From: Thiotrichaceae bacterium
Lineage (GTDB): Bacteria; Pseudomonadota; Gammaproteobacteria; Thiotrichales; Thiotrichaceae
Direction: 5' to 3'
Assembly (NCBI GenBank): GCA_023144895.1
Contig: JAGLEV010000042.1
Location: 1-64,000 of the forward strand
DNA: 64,000 bases
In this document: positions 10,504 to 19,515 of the stretch, one piece after another
Position numbering within the stretch: position 1 is the stretch's first letter
Layout: every line of letters starts with the position of its first letter
Notes under the pieces: model-generated
What the model was told of the DNA's origin: nothing
The model's database searches: none
The model's input: the letters and a program-made list of their open reading frames with translations, nothing else
Translations under genes and position numbers: made by a program

Positions 10504-11625
10504 TTATGCCACTGTCGCTTCTAATATTACAAACTTCTTATTCATTGCAATCGTTTTACAATTTCCAAAGAGATGTTTTAAGTTGCTGTGATAATTGAGG
10601 TGGCGATTGGCAACACACCAAAGGCTTTGTCCTTTTCTTAATACACGATGACTTTGTTCAAACATCTGCCATGCAATATGGTTGGTGATAATATGTTCGT
10701 GGTGAAAAGGTGGATTGCACAGTACTAAATCGACTGACTGTGGTTCTAATAGTAACTCATCTTTTGCAATAAATTGTGCACTCTCATCATTGATGGCTGA
10801 GGCATAGTTTTGTTTTGCTGAATCTATCGCCATATAAGACTCATCAATAAAGGTAATCTGGCTATCAGGTTGCTGTTGTTTTGCCATAATTCCCAAAACC
10901 CCGTTACCACAACCTAAGTCAACGATATGTTGTGCTGTGGGCAATTGTTCAAAATGCTGGAGTAAAAACCGTGTACCCATATCGAGTTTACTCTTTGAAA
11001 ATACATTGGCATGATGGTGTAATTCAAGCCCTAGTTCTGGCATATTTTGTCTTTGTGGGTAGCTAGGCTTTATATTTTGTGTGTTGTCTGCTTTTGTAAA
11101 AATAAGTCGTGCTTTCTTTTTTGCAAGTGATTGCGTACTTGTACCAATAATATGATTGAATATCTTGAGTATATTGGGTGAAATATGCTTGACCATACCT
11201 GCAGTAATCAGTGTCGTTTCTTTATTAATCAAAGCTTTTATGCGGATCAGTTGGTCTTTGAGTAAGTCAATGGACTTGGGTATTTTAATTAAGACGATAT
11301 CAGGTTGTATTGAAGGTATATCTGTTGAAGCAATATACTGAATATTGGGTGCTAATTGGTTGTGTTCTAAATTCAATCGACAGGCATGGTGGCTAGTGCT
11401 AGAGTCTGACCAATGTTGTAATGAATGCTGATTTAAGGCACTTGCTAAGCTACCAAATTGGTCATTAATGAGTAAAATATTCAGGTGGGTCTTGAGTAGG
11501 TCTTTTTCATCCAATGTATTGATGAGATATTCATCTGCTGCATTCCAAGGAAGCAGTTGGTCACTATGATCATTGGGTAGGCGTTGAAGGCAAAAGTTGC
11601 CAAGTGTTGTAATGAAGGGCTTCAT
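10504..11625 (-). CDS. rlmG: 23S rRNA (guanine1835-N2)-methyltransferase
   Basis: Methylates G1835 of 23S rRNA. The N-terminal half (about 1-190) is the degenerate methyltransferase-like domain of the RsmC/RlmG family. The C-terminal half carries the SAM site VDLGCGNGVLGI (about 236) and the N2-guanine motif NPPFHHEH (about 306), ending with the family-typical NRHLNYHSNLKHLFGN. 373 residues against 378 in E. coli. RsmC is the alternative, but the C-terminal sequence fits RlmG better. It is downstream of csp, separated by a strong terminator. Confidence 0.9.
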   Translation of the reverse strand: MKPFITTLGNFCLQRLPNDHSDQLLPWNAADEYLINTLDEKDLLKTHLNILLINDQFGSLASALNQHSLQHWSDSSTSHHACRLNLEHNQLAPNIQYIASTDIPSIQPDIVLIKIPKSIDLLKDQLIRIKALINKETTLITAGMVKHISPNILKIFNHIIGTSTQSLAKKKARLIFTKADNTQNIKPSYPQRQNMPELGLELHHHANVFSKSKLDMGTRFLLQHFEQLPTAQHIVDLGCGNGVLGIMAKQQQPDSQITFIDESYMAIDSAKQNYASAINDESAQFIAKDELLLEPQSVDLVLCNPPFHHEHIITNHIAWQMFEQSHRVLRKGQSLWCVANRHLNYHSNLKHLFGNCKTIAMNKKFVILEATVA

Positions 11626-11651
11626 GAGATTATTGTTTATTGGTAGTACAG

Positions 11652-11688
11652 AAATAAATAGACCCGCACTTGGCGGGTCTATTTATGG
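11652..11688 (-). terminator. Rho-independent terminator of the cold-shock gene
   Basis: A perfect 14-bp stem, ATAAATAGACCCGC (11654-11667) with GCGGGTCTATTTAT (11673-11686), has a five-base loop and on the minus strand ends in a T-rich run. It separates csp from rlmG. Confidence 0.87.
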
Positions 11689-11724
11689 ATTCGGAAATTA
11701 CCTTAAGTGGTAATCTCTCTAGCC

Positions 11725-11937
11725 TTAATCTAGCGGAGTAACATTCTCAGCTTGTAAGCCTTTCTGACCTGTAGTAACTTCCATAGTCACTTTCTGTCCG
11801 TCTTGTAATGTCTTGCGACCTGAAGACTGGATCGCAGTGTAGTGAACAAATACATCTTTCCCAGATGCTTGTTCAATGAATCCAAAACCTTTTTCATCGT
11901 TGAACCACTTAACGGTTCCTTCTATAACTTCTGACAT
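11725..11937 (-). CDS. Cold-shock domain protein, CspA family
   Basis: Single-stranded nucleic-acid-binding RNA chaperone. The 70-residue product shows both RNP motifs: KGFGFIEQ (RNP1) and DVFVHYTAI (RNP2). The start at 11937 ([13 protein letters not shown]) fits the family; a longer in-frame start at 11970 adds 11 residues that no relative carries. A long AT-rich leader (over 100 bases) lies upstream, as is usual for cold-induced csp mRNAs. A weak -10 candidate (TACAAT, minus strand, 12089-12094) would give such a leader. Which Csp paralogue this is cannot be told. Confidence 0.95.
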   Translation of the reverse strand: MSEVIEGTVKWFNDEKGFGFIEQASGKDVFVHYTAIQSSGRKTLQDGQKVTMEVTTGQKGLQAENVTPLD

Positions 11938-12214
11938 AATTTTCTCTTTCGGTGTTGCTGATATATACATTTGCAGCGTTTAAATGTGCGAGTTAATCTA
12001 GGGTAGGAAGTACAGAGATAAAGGTGATTACAGTGGGGTAATTTGAACAGGAAGGTACTAAGTAAAAAGCAATGGTCATGCGATTGATATTGTAGCTCTG
12101 TCAAAATTAAAAATTTCAACCGATTGTAGGTGACTTTATAACTTAAATCTTACTTCCTAATTGATAACTTGCGAAACGTTAGTGACGCAATTAAAGATTA
12201 CATTAACTAACTAC

Positions 12215-12252
12215 TTTATTGTATACGAAAATAGCTCAATGTATACAATAAA
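12215..12252. repeat. Perfect 12-bp inverted repeat, possible operator
   Basis: TTTATTGTATAC (12215-12226) and GTATACAATAAA (12241-12252) are exact reverse complements separated by 14 bases. Each arm contains the self-complementary GTATAC. The right arm, read as AATGTATACAAT, is one base from ATTGTATACAAT, an operator type known for FCD-class GntR regulators. It lies about 280 bp upstream of csp. Role unknown. Confidence 0.6.
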
Positions 12253-12294
12253 TATGACAAGAACTAAGTGTAATATCCCATTAGCTGACTTATA

Positions 12295-12311
12295 TCCTAT
12301 AATTTATAGGA
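12295..12311. repeat. 17-bp palindrome just downstream of hrpA
   Basis: TCCTATAA-T-TTATAGGA is a perfect 8-bp dyad around one central base, flanked by TTAGCT (12281-12286) and AGCTAA (12311-12316). It lies 35 bp beyond the hrpA stop. It could be a weak 3'-end hairpin or a protein-binding site. Confidence 0.5.
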
Positions 12312-12345
12312 GCTAATTAATATTAAGATGCTATTTTTGTTGATA

Positions 12346-15300
12346 TTATTTATTTTTTTGTTGTTTCCATAGTTTTTCTAAGCGTTTGGCTGAAACAGGT
12401 CTTAACGTGCCTAACTCTTGAGCAAATAAAGAAATTCTAAGCTCTTCTATCTGCCAACGGTACTCACTTAATGCTATTTTTTGAGCAGGTTTCTTTTCTA
12501 TAAAATCTCTGTATTGCTGCCAAAGTGATTGCACTTGTTGCCGTAAACCACGATCTCGTTGAGGGTTAGCTTTAAGTTTATCAAGTCGTCTCAAGATGCC
12601 TTTTAAGTATCTAGGGTAGTGTCGAAGCTCTTCTAAATTGGTTTTGAGAATAAAGTCACGATAAATAAGATGATTAAGTTGCTCATTAATATCATGGATT
12701 GCCTCTAGCCACTGTGGTTGGATTGCCTGTTTGAGTTGTTTCTTTATTTGCAAATGTACGCTAAGAATAGGTTCTAGACGTTGCAGATAAAGTGCAATAT
12801 TTTCAGCAAGCTGTGAGTGATTTTTCTGCAATGCGTGTTGGAATGACTCTTGCTGACGAATATCAATACTAACGAAAGTCTCACGATAGCTTGCCTCCAT
12901 AATACCTTGTTTTAATTGTTCACAGCTACCAATGCTACTAAATAAAAGGCACAGCTTTTGAGTATTAGCCAGTTGGCGCTTGTGTTGTTTATAGTGAGTA
13001 CTATCTTCTAATATAAATAAGCGTAATAAACCTTGTGCATGAGCTTGAGTGGCTTTGTCTTCAGTATCAAAGAGCTGGATAGCAACAGAGGATTTTTTAT
13101 CCACTAGAGCGGGATAGGCTTTAAGCTTAATACCATGAGTTTCTCTATCGATTGAAGGCTCAAGGTCAGCAAAATTCCATGTGGTAATGTCCGTTTGCTC
13201 TATGCTGTGTTTCTGGCTTAATATGCTCACTTCTTTAGTGATGTTGTTTTCTTGCTTCCCCTGTAATTTTTCTAAATTTCGTCCACTATCTAAAATATTA
13301 CCCTTTTGATTAATAATTTGGAAATTCATTAAACAATGTGTCGGTAGTATGAGTTCATTGTAAAGGTCTTCAGGAATTTGATTGCCCGTCATTCGCTGTA
13401 GTTGTTGATTGATATTGTGGAGTAGAGGGAGCTCTAATTTGCTCTCATCACTAATCGCTTCAAAACATGCCATAGCATATTCAGGGGCAGGAACAAATTG
13501 CTTACGAACTTGCTTCGGTAGTGCGCGGATAATACTAGTGATTTTCTCTAATAACATTCCCTGAACTAAATATTGAAAGGGAATATCTGCAAGCTGGTTT
13601 AATAATACCTGAGGCACTTGTACTGTCACACCATCCGCTTTATGGCTTGGATCAAAGTGATAGCTTAAAGGTAGGGCAACACCTAAAACAGTCATTTTAT
13701 CAGGAAAGTGACTGTCGCTAATATGGTCAGTATCACGTTGTAATAAAATGTTTTTATCAAAATAGAGTGCTGTTTTATCATCATGCTCTATTGTCTTGCG
13801 CCATTTTTCAAAGCTTTGACCATTATGAATATGATCAGGGAGGCGTTGATCATAAAAATCATAGAGTCGCTCTTCACTGACTAAAATATCCCGTCGTCGT
13901 GATTTTGCTTCTAGGTTCTCAATTTCGTTAATGAGGTTACGATTATGGTTGAAGAATATCCCATTACATTGATATTCACCATAAACTAAGGCATGACGAA
14001 TAAATAGCTCTCGACTAATAACAGGATCAATATTACCATAATTAACAAGCCGTTTAGCAGTAATGGTTAAGCCATAGAGTGTCGTGCGCTCAAAAGCCCC
14101 CACATGGGCTGATTTTTCTTGCCAATGAGGTTCTGAATATTGACGGTTAATCAAATGTTTTGCTGCTTGTTCTAGCCATTCAGGCTGAATTTTCCCAACA
14201 ACTCGAGCAAATAAGCGTGAAGTTTCAACCAATTCTGCTGCCATAATCCATTTAGGCTGTTTCTTACTAACAAAGGAGCCAGGAAAGATCAGTAGCTTGC
14301 GATTATTTGCGCCTAAAAACTCTTTGTTCTGATGTTGGTAGCCAATATGACTTAATAAGCCACTGAGCAGGCTTTGATGGATGCTATCAATCCCTGCTTT
14401 ATGCTCATTAATTTTAGGATGGTTAAGGCTTTGCTTGATTTGTTGATGAATATCTTGCCACTCTCGCATACGCATATAGGCAATAAATTCTTTACGGCAA
14501 AGTTTGCGCAATTGATTTTGTGAAAGTAATTTGCGTTGTTGGTTGAAATATTCCCAAAGTTTCAAGTAGCCAATAAAATCAGAAGTCTCTTCTTTAAAGC
14601 GACTATGTTTTTCATCGGCAGCTTGCTGTTTATCAATAGGACGCTCGCGTGGATCTTGGATTGATAAAGCACTAACAATAATCAGTACTTCTTTTAATGT
14701 ACCTAACTTCTCGGCCTCTAATAGCATTCGTGCTAATTGTGGATCGATAGGAATATGGGCAAGTTGTTTGCCTATCTTGGTAATACGTTGATCTTTAGTA
14801 ACGGCTTGAAGTTCAAATAGTAATTTATAGCCATCACGAATAAGTCGAGAGTCCGGTGCTTCAATAAAGGGAAAGTTGCTGATGGTACCTATGCGTAAAG
14901 GAATGAGTTGTAAAATAACTGAGGCAAGATTGGTACGCAAAATTTCAGGGTCAGTAAATTCGCTACGTAATTCAAAGTCTTTTTCATCATAGAGACGAAT
15001 AGCAATACCGTTGCTAGTACGTCCACAGCGTCCAGAGCGTTGGTTTGCAGAGGCTTGTGAAATGGCTTCAATCGGTAGGCGTTGAATGCGAGAGCGCCAT
15101 GAGTAGCGAGAAATACGTGCTAAGCCAGTATCGATGACATATTTAATACCCGGTACAGTGAGTGAAGTTTCGGCAATATTCGTTGCTAAGATGATATGTT
15201 GTCGGCTATGGGGTTTGAATATGCGGTTTTGTTCAGCATTGGATAGGCGAGCAAAGAGAGGTAATATGTCGGTATTACGATAGTTTTGCTTTTGTAGTAA

Positions 15301-16260
15301 TTCCGTGGCATCACGTATCTCTCTTTCTCCTGAGAGAAAAATTAAAATGTCACCATAAGCTTCTTTTTTTAGCTCATCAACCGCTTCAATAATCGCTTCA
15401 TATAAATCAATAGCTTCTTTACCACCAAAGCCATTGGGCGGTCGATAGCGTATTTCAACAGGATAAGTACGCCCTGAGACTTCAATGACTGGTGCATTAT
15501 CAAAATGTTTAGCGAAGCGTTCAGGGTCAATGGTTGCAGAGGTAATAATGACTTTAAGATCACGACGGCGTGGTAGTAACCATTTGAGATAAGCCATAAT
15601 GAAATCAATATTGAGGCTACGTTCATGAGCTTCATCAATAATCAATGTGTCGTATTGGCTTAAATAGCGGTCTTGTTGTATTTCTGCTAGTAAAATGCCA
15701 TCAGTCATCAGCTTAATATAAGTTTCAGGCTTAGTATGATCTTGAAAGCGAATTTTATAGCCTACTGCTGTTGCAGAATTTAACTCTTCAGCAATGCGTG
15801 TGGCAACGGTTCGAGCTGCTAATCTACGAGGCTGGGTATGACCAATAAGACCATCAACACCACGTCCAATAGAGAGGCAAATCTTGGGTAGTTGGGTTGT
15901 TTTTCCTGAGCCTGTTGCACCACAGAGAATAGTGACTTGGTGCTTGAGAATAATTTCACTGATTTCTTTGTGTCGTGCTGAAATGGGTAATATTTCAGGA
16001 TAACTAATATTAGGAATGTTGTCTAAGCGTAAGCTACGTTGCTGTATTGAGCGATCAATTTGTTGTTGGATTGCAATATAGGCTTTATTTTTAGTATCAA
16101 CTATTTTTTCTAAGCGATTAATTCGTTGTTTTAATCGAAATCGCTGTGGTGACTGGCAGCGATTGAGTTGTTGATAGAGTTTTTTCTGTAATGCGTTCAA
16201 GGTGTTTCCCTGAGTTTTTATTTTAGGTACTTTCTTCGGTAGTGTAGGGAAGCTCTGCAA
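12346..16260 (-). CDS. hrpA: ATP-dependent 3'-5' RNA helicase HrpA
   Basis: DEAH-box helicase that rescues stalled or collided ribosomes in E. coli. It shows Walker A GATGSGKTTQLPK (114-), DEAHERSLN, the SAT motif, and QRSGRCGR (motif VI). The winged-helix, OB-fold and large DUF3418 C-terminal regions follow. 1304 residues against 1300 in E. coli; nearly every helicase motif is identical. The ATG at 16260 overlaps ygfZ by 38 bp. An alternative TTG at 16200, preceded by AGGGAAA, would avoid the overlap and trim 20 residues. Likely co-transcribed with ygfZ. Confidence 0.97.
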   Translation of the reverse strand: MQSFPTLPKKVPKIKTQGNTLNALQKKLYQQLNRCQSPQRFRLKQRINRLEKIVDTKNKAYIAIQQQIDRSIQQRSLRLDNIPNISYPEILPISARHKEISEIILKHQVTILCGATGSGKTTQLPKICLSIGRGVDGLIGHTQPRRLAARTVATRIAEELNSATAVGYKIRFQDHTKPETYIKLMTDGILLAEIQQDRYLSQYDTLIIDEAHERSLNIDFIMAYLKWLLPRRRDLKVIITSATIDPERFAKHFDNAPVIEVSGRTYPVEIRYRPPNGFGGKEAIDLYEAIIEAVDELKKEAYGDILIFLSGEREIRDATELLQKQNYRNTDILPLFARLSNAEQNRIFKPHSRQHIILATNIAETSLTVPGIKYVIDTGLARISRYSWRSRIQRLPIEAISQASANQRSGRCGRTSNGIAIRLYDEKDFELRSEFTDPEILRTNLASVILQLIPLRIGTISNFPFIEAPDSRLIRDGYKLLFELQAVTKDQRITKIGKQLAHIPIDPQLARMLLEAEKLGTLKEVLIIVSALSIQDPRERPIDKQQAADEKHSRFKEETSDFIGYLKLWEYFNQQRKLLSQNQLRKLCRKEFIAYMRMREWQDIHQQIKQSLNHPKINEHKAGIDSIHQSLLSGLLSHIGYQHQNKEFLGANNRKLLIFPGSFVSKKQPKWIMAAELVETSRLFARVVGKIQPEWLEQAAKHLINRQYSEPHWQEKSAHVGAFERTTLYGLTITAKRLVNYGNIDPVISRELFIRHALVYGEYQCNGIFFNHNRNLINEIENLEAKSRRRDILVSEERLYDFYDQRLPDHIHNGQSFEKWRKTIEHDDKTALYFDKNILLQRDTDHISDSHFPDKMTVLGVALPLSYHFDPSHKADGVTVQVPQVLLNQLADIPFQYLVQGMLLEKITSIIRALPKQVRKQFVPAPEYAMACFEAISDESKLELPLLHNINQQLQRMTGNQIPEDLYNELILPTHCLMNFQIINQKGNILDSGRNLEKLQGKQENNITKEVSILSQKHSIEQTDITTWNFADLEPSIDRETHGIKLKAYPALVDKKSSVAIQLFDTEDKATQAHAQGLLRLFILEDSTHYKQHKRQLANTQKLCLLFSSIGSCEQLKQGIMEASYRETFVSIDIRQQESFQHALQKNHSQLAENIALYLQRLEPILSVHLQIKKQLKQAIQPQWLEAIHDINEQLNHLIYRDFILKTNLEELRHYPRYLKGILRRLDKLKANPQRDRGLRQQVQSLWQQYRDFIEKKPAQKIALSEYRWQIEELRISLFAQELGTLRPVSAKRLEKLWKQQKNK

Positions 16261-17263
16261 TTTCTAGGCAAACTTCTTTATCTTTTGAAAGGAATAGTGT
16301 TTCTTCTGCCATTGCTATCTTTACTATGGCTAGTAGCTCAAGTTTACCATCAGGATTAAGTACAGTATTCAATATTGTTCCTGCATTTTCACCTGCTGAG
16401 TTGTTAATCGTATCACCTGTTATGGCTAACTGATCCGTTGTTGTGATGAGTCGATAAAGGCGACGCTTTGTCTTCCCTAAATACTTTAAACGAGCAACAA
16501 CTTCTTGACCTGGAAAGCAACCTTTTTGAAAGTTAACGGTATTGAGTACTTGCAGATTCAGCATTTGTGGAATCCACTTCTCTCGACTCGCTTCAGTAAT
16601 GGTTGGTAGCCCAGAAAGAATATTGAGATATTCCCATGCTTCATGTCCGACAGGTGCTGCTCGAACATTTAATTTATTCCAGAGTTTAGTTGCGGTTTCA
16701 AGGTGCCCCATAGTGACAAAGCGTGGTGTGGTAGATGGAATACGGATAATAGGTAAGTCTTCAAAATAACTCACACCATAGTCATTATTTGCCAGTTTAC
16801 CATCACAACAGGCATCCCAGTCACGGTGAATACGACTACCTGAAAAGCCAAAATGAACGAGGTTATTGCTAACATCTTCCAAAGTCACTTTAGCTCGCAT
16901 CACATACATTTTTAGACGCTTTAAAACATAAGGAATAAGATCAGCAGACAGTGAAAGTAAGTAGCTGTCTTTAGTTTTAACAACGATACACGATGCAATA
17001 ACACGACCTTTGGGATTACACCAAGCGCTACTTTGAGCTTGATTAGGAGAAAGTTGTTTTATGTCATTAGTGAGCTGTGCTTGAAGAAAATCTTCAGCTT
17101 CTTCACCTGTTATACGAATGATTCCAAGATGAGATAAATCACAAATAACATTGCCCTGAGGCATTATTCTACGTTCACGATTAGGATTACCATAAGAAAT
17201 CAATTGGTCATCAGTAAATTCAGCACCCGTCTGAATTAGAACGTGTTGCCATTGTTTTAACAT
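16223..17263 (-). CDS. ygfZ: Folate-binding tRNA-modification / Fe-S protein YgfZ
   Basis: Tetrahydrofolate-dependent protein needed for MiaB and other Fe-S enzymes. It belongs to the GcvT-like fold; the family hallmark KGCFPGQEVVARLKYLGK, with the reactive cysteine, is present near residue 246. The N-terminal DFLQAQLTNDIK element is also typical. 346 residues, near E. coli YgfZ (326). It sits between the parvulin gene, from which a strong terminator separates it, and hrpA, which overlaps its 3' end. Confidence 0.92.
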   Translation of the reverse strand: MLKQWQHVLIQTGAEFTDDQLISYGNPNRERRIMPQGNVICDLSHLGIIRITGEEAEDFLQAQLTNDIKQLSPNQAQSSAWCNPKGRVIASCIVVKTKDSYLLSLSADLIPYVLKRLKMYVMRAKVTLEDVSNNLVHFGFSGSRIHRDWDACCDGKLANNDYGVSYFEDLPIIRIPSTTPRFVTMGHLETATKLWNKLNVRAAPVGHEAWEYLNILSGLPTITEASREKWIPQMLNLQVLNTVNFQKGCFPGQEVVARLKYLGKTKRRLYRLITTTDQLAITGDTINNSAGENAGTILNTVLNPDGKLELLAIVKIAMAEETLFLSKDKEVCLEIAELPYTTEEST

Positions 17264-17292
17264 AGGTTTATCCGTAGAAGGTATTCTAAATG

Positions 17293-17330
17293 AGAAAGAC
17301 CTTTACAAATCATTTGTAAAGGTCTTTTGG
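17293..17330 (-). terminator. Rho-independent terminator of the parvulin gene
   Basis: AAAGACCTTTACAAAT (17295-17310) and ATTTGTAAAGGTCTTT (17312-17327) form a perfect 16-bp dyad with a single central base, so the real loop opens to a few bases. The minus-strand 3' side is T-rich. It lies directly behind the parvulin stop codon and before ygfZ. Confidence 0.82.
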
Positions 17331-17339
17331 ATTGTAACT

Positions 17340-18212
17340 TTAAGGTTTAGAAGATTTTAATTCTAGTCTCTCAGTATCACTTTTTTCTTTTTTCTCTTCA
17401 GTCTTTACTTCTTCAGGTAGTGTGATTTTTATATCAGCACTTTCTTTTAGTGAGTCAATAAATTCTAATAATTTGTCTTGCTCAATACCACGCTTTAGCT
17501 GAGCCTCTAATGACTTCATGCTAGGTAGTTTTGCTTTACGGGTATCTTCTAGCTTGATGACATGCCAACCAAAGGTCGTTTTTACTGGAGCTGTACTGAT
17601 AGCACCTTTTTTCATTTCAGTAATAGCTTTGGCAAAAGCTGGCACCATTGTACGTGCAGTAAACCAGCCAAGATCACCACCTTTAGGACCAGAAGGCCCT
17701 GTAGATTTTTCTTTTGCTAGCTTCTCAAAATCACCACCCGCTGTAAGGCTTTCAATGATCTTCTTGGCTTCTTTTTCTTTTTTAACAAGAATATGGCGAG
17801 CTTTAAATTCTTGAGTCTCTTGTCCTTTCATTGCCTCTTCATAAGCTGTTTTAATTTCTTTATCACTTATTTTCAGGTCATCTTTTTTATCATTCATCCA
17901 TGCATTAAGAATGATTTTCTTGGTTGCTTCTTCAATATTGCGCTTGATGTGCTCGCGATCTTGAATGCCATCTTTTTTTGCTTGCTGATAAGCAAGTTGA
18001 GTTACGATAAGGTCATCTAGTGCTGTTGCAGCAGGGACTTTATCGCCACGAGAGCGATTGACAATCTCAAGGTAGCCATCTAAAACTTCTTTTGATATGG
18101 AGTGACCATTGACAGTTGCAACACTGACAGACTCTTTCGCAAGAATAGGTGTACTAAATACAAAAGAACTACATAGTAATCCAGTTGTAAGAATTTTTTT
18201 TATGTTCTTCAT
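17340..18212 (-). CDS. Periplasmic parvulin-type peptidyl-prolyl isomerase
   Basis: Probably folds exported proteins, as PrsA and SurA relatives do. The 290-residue product has a Sec signal peptide (cleavage after ILAKE region) and a SurA-N-like helical region (VATVNGHSISKEVLDGYL). The rotamase domain at about 128-225 includes FKARHILVKKEKEA, GGDLGWF, MVPAFAKAI and TTFGWHVIKLED. The C-terminal tail is Lys/Glu-rich. There is one rotamase domain only, unlike SurA with two, so it is closer to the Cbf2/PrsA type. It stands as its own unit, closed by a strong terminator. Confidence 0.9.
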   Translation of the reverse strand: MKNIKKILTTGLLCSSFVFSTPILAKESVSVATVNGHSISKEVLDGYLEIVNRSRGDKVPAATALDDLIVTQLAYQQAKKDGIQDREHIKRNIEEATKKIILNAWMNDKKDDLKISDKEIKTAYEEAMKGQETQEFKARHILVKKEKEAKKIIESLTAGGDFEKLAKEKSTGPSGPKGGDLGWFTARTMVPAFAKAITEMKKGAISTAPVKTTFGWHVIKLEDTRKAKLPSMKSLEAQLKRGIEQDKLLEFIDSLKESADIKITLPEEVKTEEKKEKSDTERLELKSSKP

Positions 18213-18318
18213 TGTTAACTCTATTTGAAGGTAAGAAGGCTTTGAGCGCTTAACTGTTGCGCATCCTCATTCAGATTTTACTGGAATCGTAATCTTAAAC
18301 TCTGAATCATGTATATAG

Positions 18319-18347
18319 ATTATAATGCGTAACCAGATATTTTGCAG
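18319..18347 (-). promoter_or_regulatory. Weak candidate promoter for the parvulin gene
   Basis: On the minus strand a perfect TATAAT (18319-18324) lies 17 bases below CTGCAA (18342-18347), which matches only three of six -35 bases. Transcription would start about 100 bases before the ATG. The -10 is good but the -35 poor. Confidence 0.3.
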
Positions 18348-18456
18348 ATTTTACACATGTCTGTGCGGGATTATTAGGGTAAATGATTATTAAGTCCACT
18401 ATTTTTAATCATTTTGTATAATATAAGCATTGTCTAATTTAGTCGCAAGTCGAGCC

Positions 18457-18759
18457 TTATTGTGGGAAAACTTGCTTAAAAGGCTTAACAATGACGTTCT
18501 TATAAACCTTGGCTGCTTGATAAGGATCATCACTAGCCCAGCTTTCCGCCTCTACTAATGATGTAAACTCAGCAACAATTAAGCTTCCTGTAAACCCTGC
18601 TTCTGTAGGCTCATTCGTGTCAGTTGCTGGATGTGGGCCTGCTAATACCAAGCGCCCTTGGTCTTGTAATGTTTGTAGGCGTTGTAAGTGATGAGCCCTG
18701 ACAGAGAGCCGTTTATCTAAGCTGTTATCATTATCTTCAGCAATAATAGCGTATAGCAT
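18457..18759 (-). CDS. yciI: YciI family protein
   Basis: Small alpha-beta-barrel protein of unknown cellular role, related to dimeric ferredoxin-like muconolactone isomerase folds. It starts [13 protein letters not shown] and contains [24 protein letters not shown] and the closing KPFKQVFP, all typical of the family, including the conserved His and Asp. 100 residues, normal length. It follows yciB by two bases on the same strand, the E. coli-type neighbourhood, and so is translated from the same message. Confidence 0.93.
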   Translation of the reverse strand: MLYAIIAEDNDNSLDKRLSVRAHHLQRLQTLQDQGRLVLAGPHPATDTNEPTEAGFTGSLIVAEFTSLVEAESWASDDPYQAAKVYKNVIVKPFKQVFPQ

Positions 18760-18761
18760 GG

Positions 18762-19388
18762 TTATTCCTCTGGTACTTCTTTGATATGTCGAGAAAGGTA
18801 GATTCCTTGAATAATCATAAAGACGATGGTGAGACCTAATAAGCCAAATAGTTTGAAATTAACCCAGTTTATGTCATCTTTTCCATGAAAGTAAAAGGCA
18901 ACAATATAGTTAGTGATGGCAATAAAAAAGAAGAAGATAACCCACATAAGAGTGACTTTATTCCATATTGCTTTAGGTAAGGACATTGATTTAGACATCA
19001 TTCGTTCTATCAGTGTTTTTTTACCAATAAACATACTGCCTAATAGCGCAATAGCAAAGAGTATGTTAATAATGGTGACCTTCCATTTGATAAAGTTTGG
19101 ATCTTTAAATACGACAGTAAGAGTGCCAAAAATAAGTAGTAACCCTAGAGAGATAAGGTGCATTTTTTCTAATCGACGATAGCTGATCCAGTGTAGTAAA
19201 TTCTGTAATATACTGGCAATCAGTAGTATTAGTGTTGCAAAAATGATGGCATCACGAGGCTCTGTTTGTGAGAGTGTGACATAGGGAATGGAGTTTATGG
19301 TGCTAATCAGTGCTGGTGGAAGGCTAGCAAAGAATTTATACGCAACAAAGAAGAGTGCAATGGGCAAAAAGTCAAAAAGAAATTTCAT
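18762..19388 (-). CDS. yciB: Inner-membrane septation protein A homologue
   Basis: Polytopic inner-membrane protein (also called IspZ) linked to cell-envelope synthesis and division. The start [19 protein letters not shown] is diagnostic; about five membrane segments follow, with the family sequences [12 protein letters not shown] and [13 protein letters not shown]. 208 residues. A reading frame extends upstream to 19517, but those 43 residues are not found in relatives and would run into the divergent yciO start, so ATG 19388 is chosen. Paired with yciI. Confidence 0.93.
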   Translation of the reverse strand: MKFLFDFLPIALFFVAYKFFASLPPALISTINSIPYVTLSQTEPRDAIIFATLILLIASILQNLLHWISYRRLEKMHLISLGLLLIFGTLTVVFKDPNFIKWKVTIINILFAIALLGSMFIGKKTLIERMMSKSMSLPKAIWNKVTLMWVIFFFFIAITNYIVAFYFHGKDDINWVNFKLFGLLGLTIVFMIIQGIYLSRHIKEVPEE

Positions 19389-19515
19389 AACTAAATAGTA
19401 CTGATTTAAAACGGATGATGTTAGCAGACAACGAGGCTGGAGTGTTCTTGTTTTTGCGATAAAGTCAGTATTGATATTTTTGCTTCCCCTAAATTTATTA
19501 ATAAATTGAGTTGTC

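Larger units (their letters stand above)
11938..12345. other. Intergenic region between hrpA and csp with two dyads
   Basis: No gene is convincing here. The part next to csp is probably its 5' leader. Further away are two strong inverted repeats, at 12215-12252 and 12295-12311, each listed separately. Both are AT-rich, lack T-tracts and do not look like ordinary terminators. Confidence 0.55.

Noticed and set aside
12076-12104. TTGACA on the minus strand (12099-12104) as -35 of the csp promoter
   Set aside because: No acceptable -10 hexamer lies 16-18 bases below it; the TACAAT nearby is too close to it and 19 bases from the other TTGAAA.
11922-12119. 65-codon ORF on the minus strand overlapping the csp leader
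   Set aside because: Cysteine- and histidine-rich nonsense composition, no Shine-Dalgarno, and it lies in the expected csp 5' leader.
19471-19499. TTGATA-N17-TTTATT as the yciO promoter
   Set aside because: The -10 box matches only four of six bases and similar strings are frequent in this AT-rich DNA.
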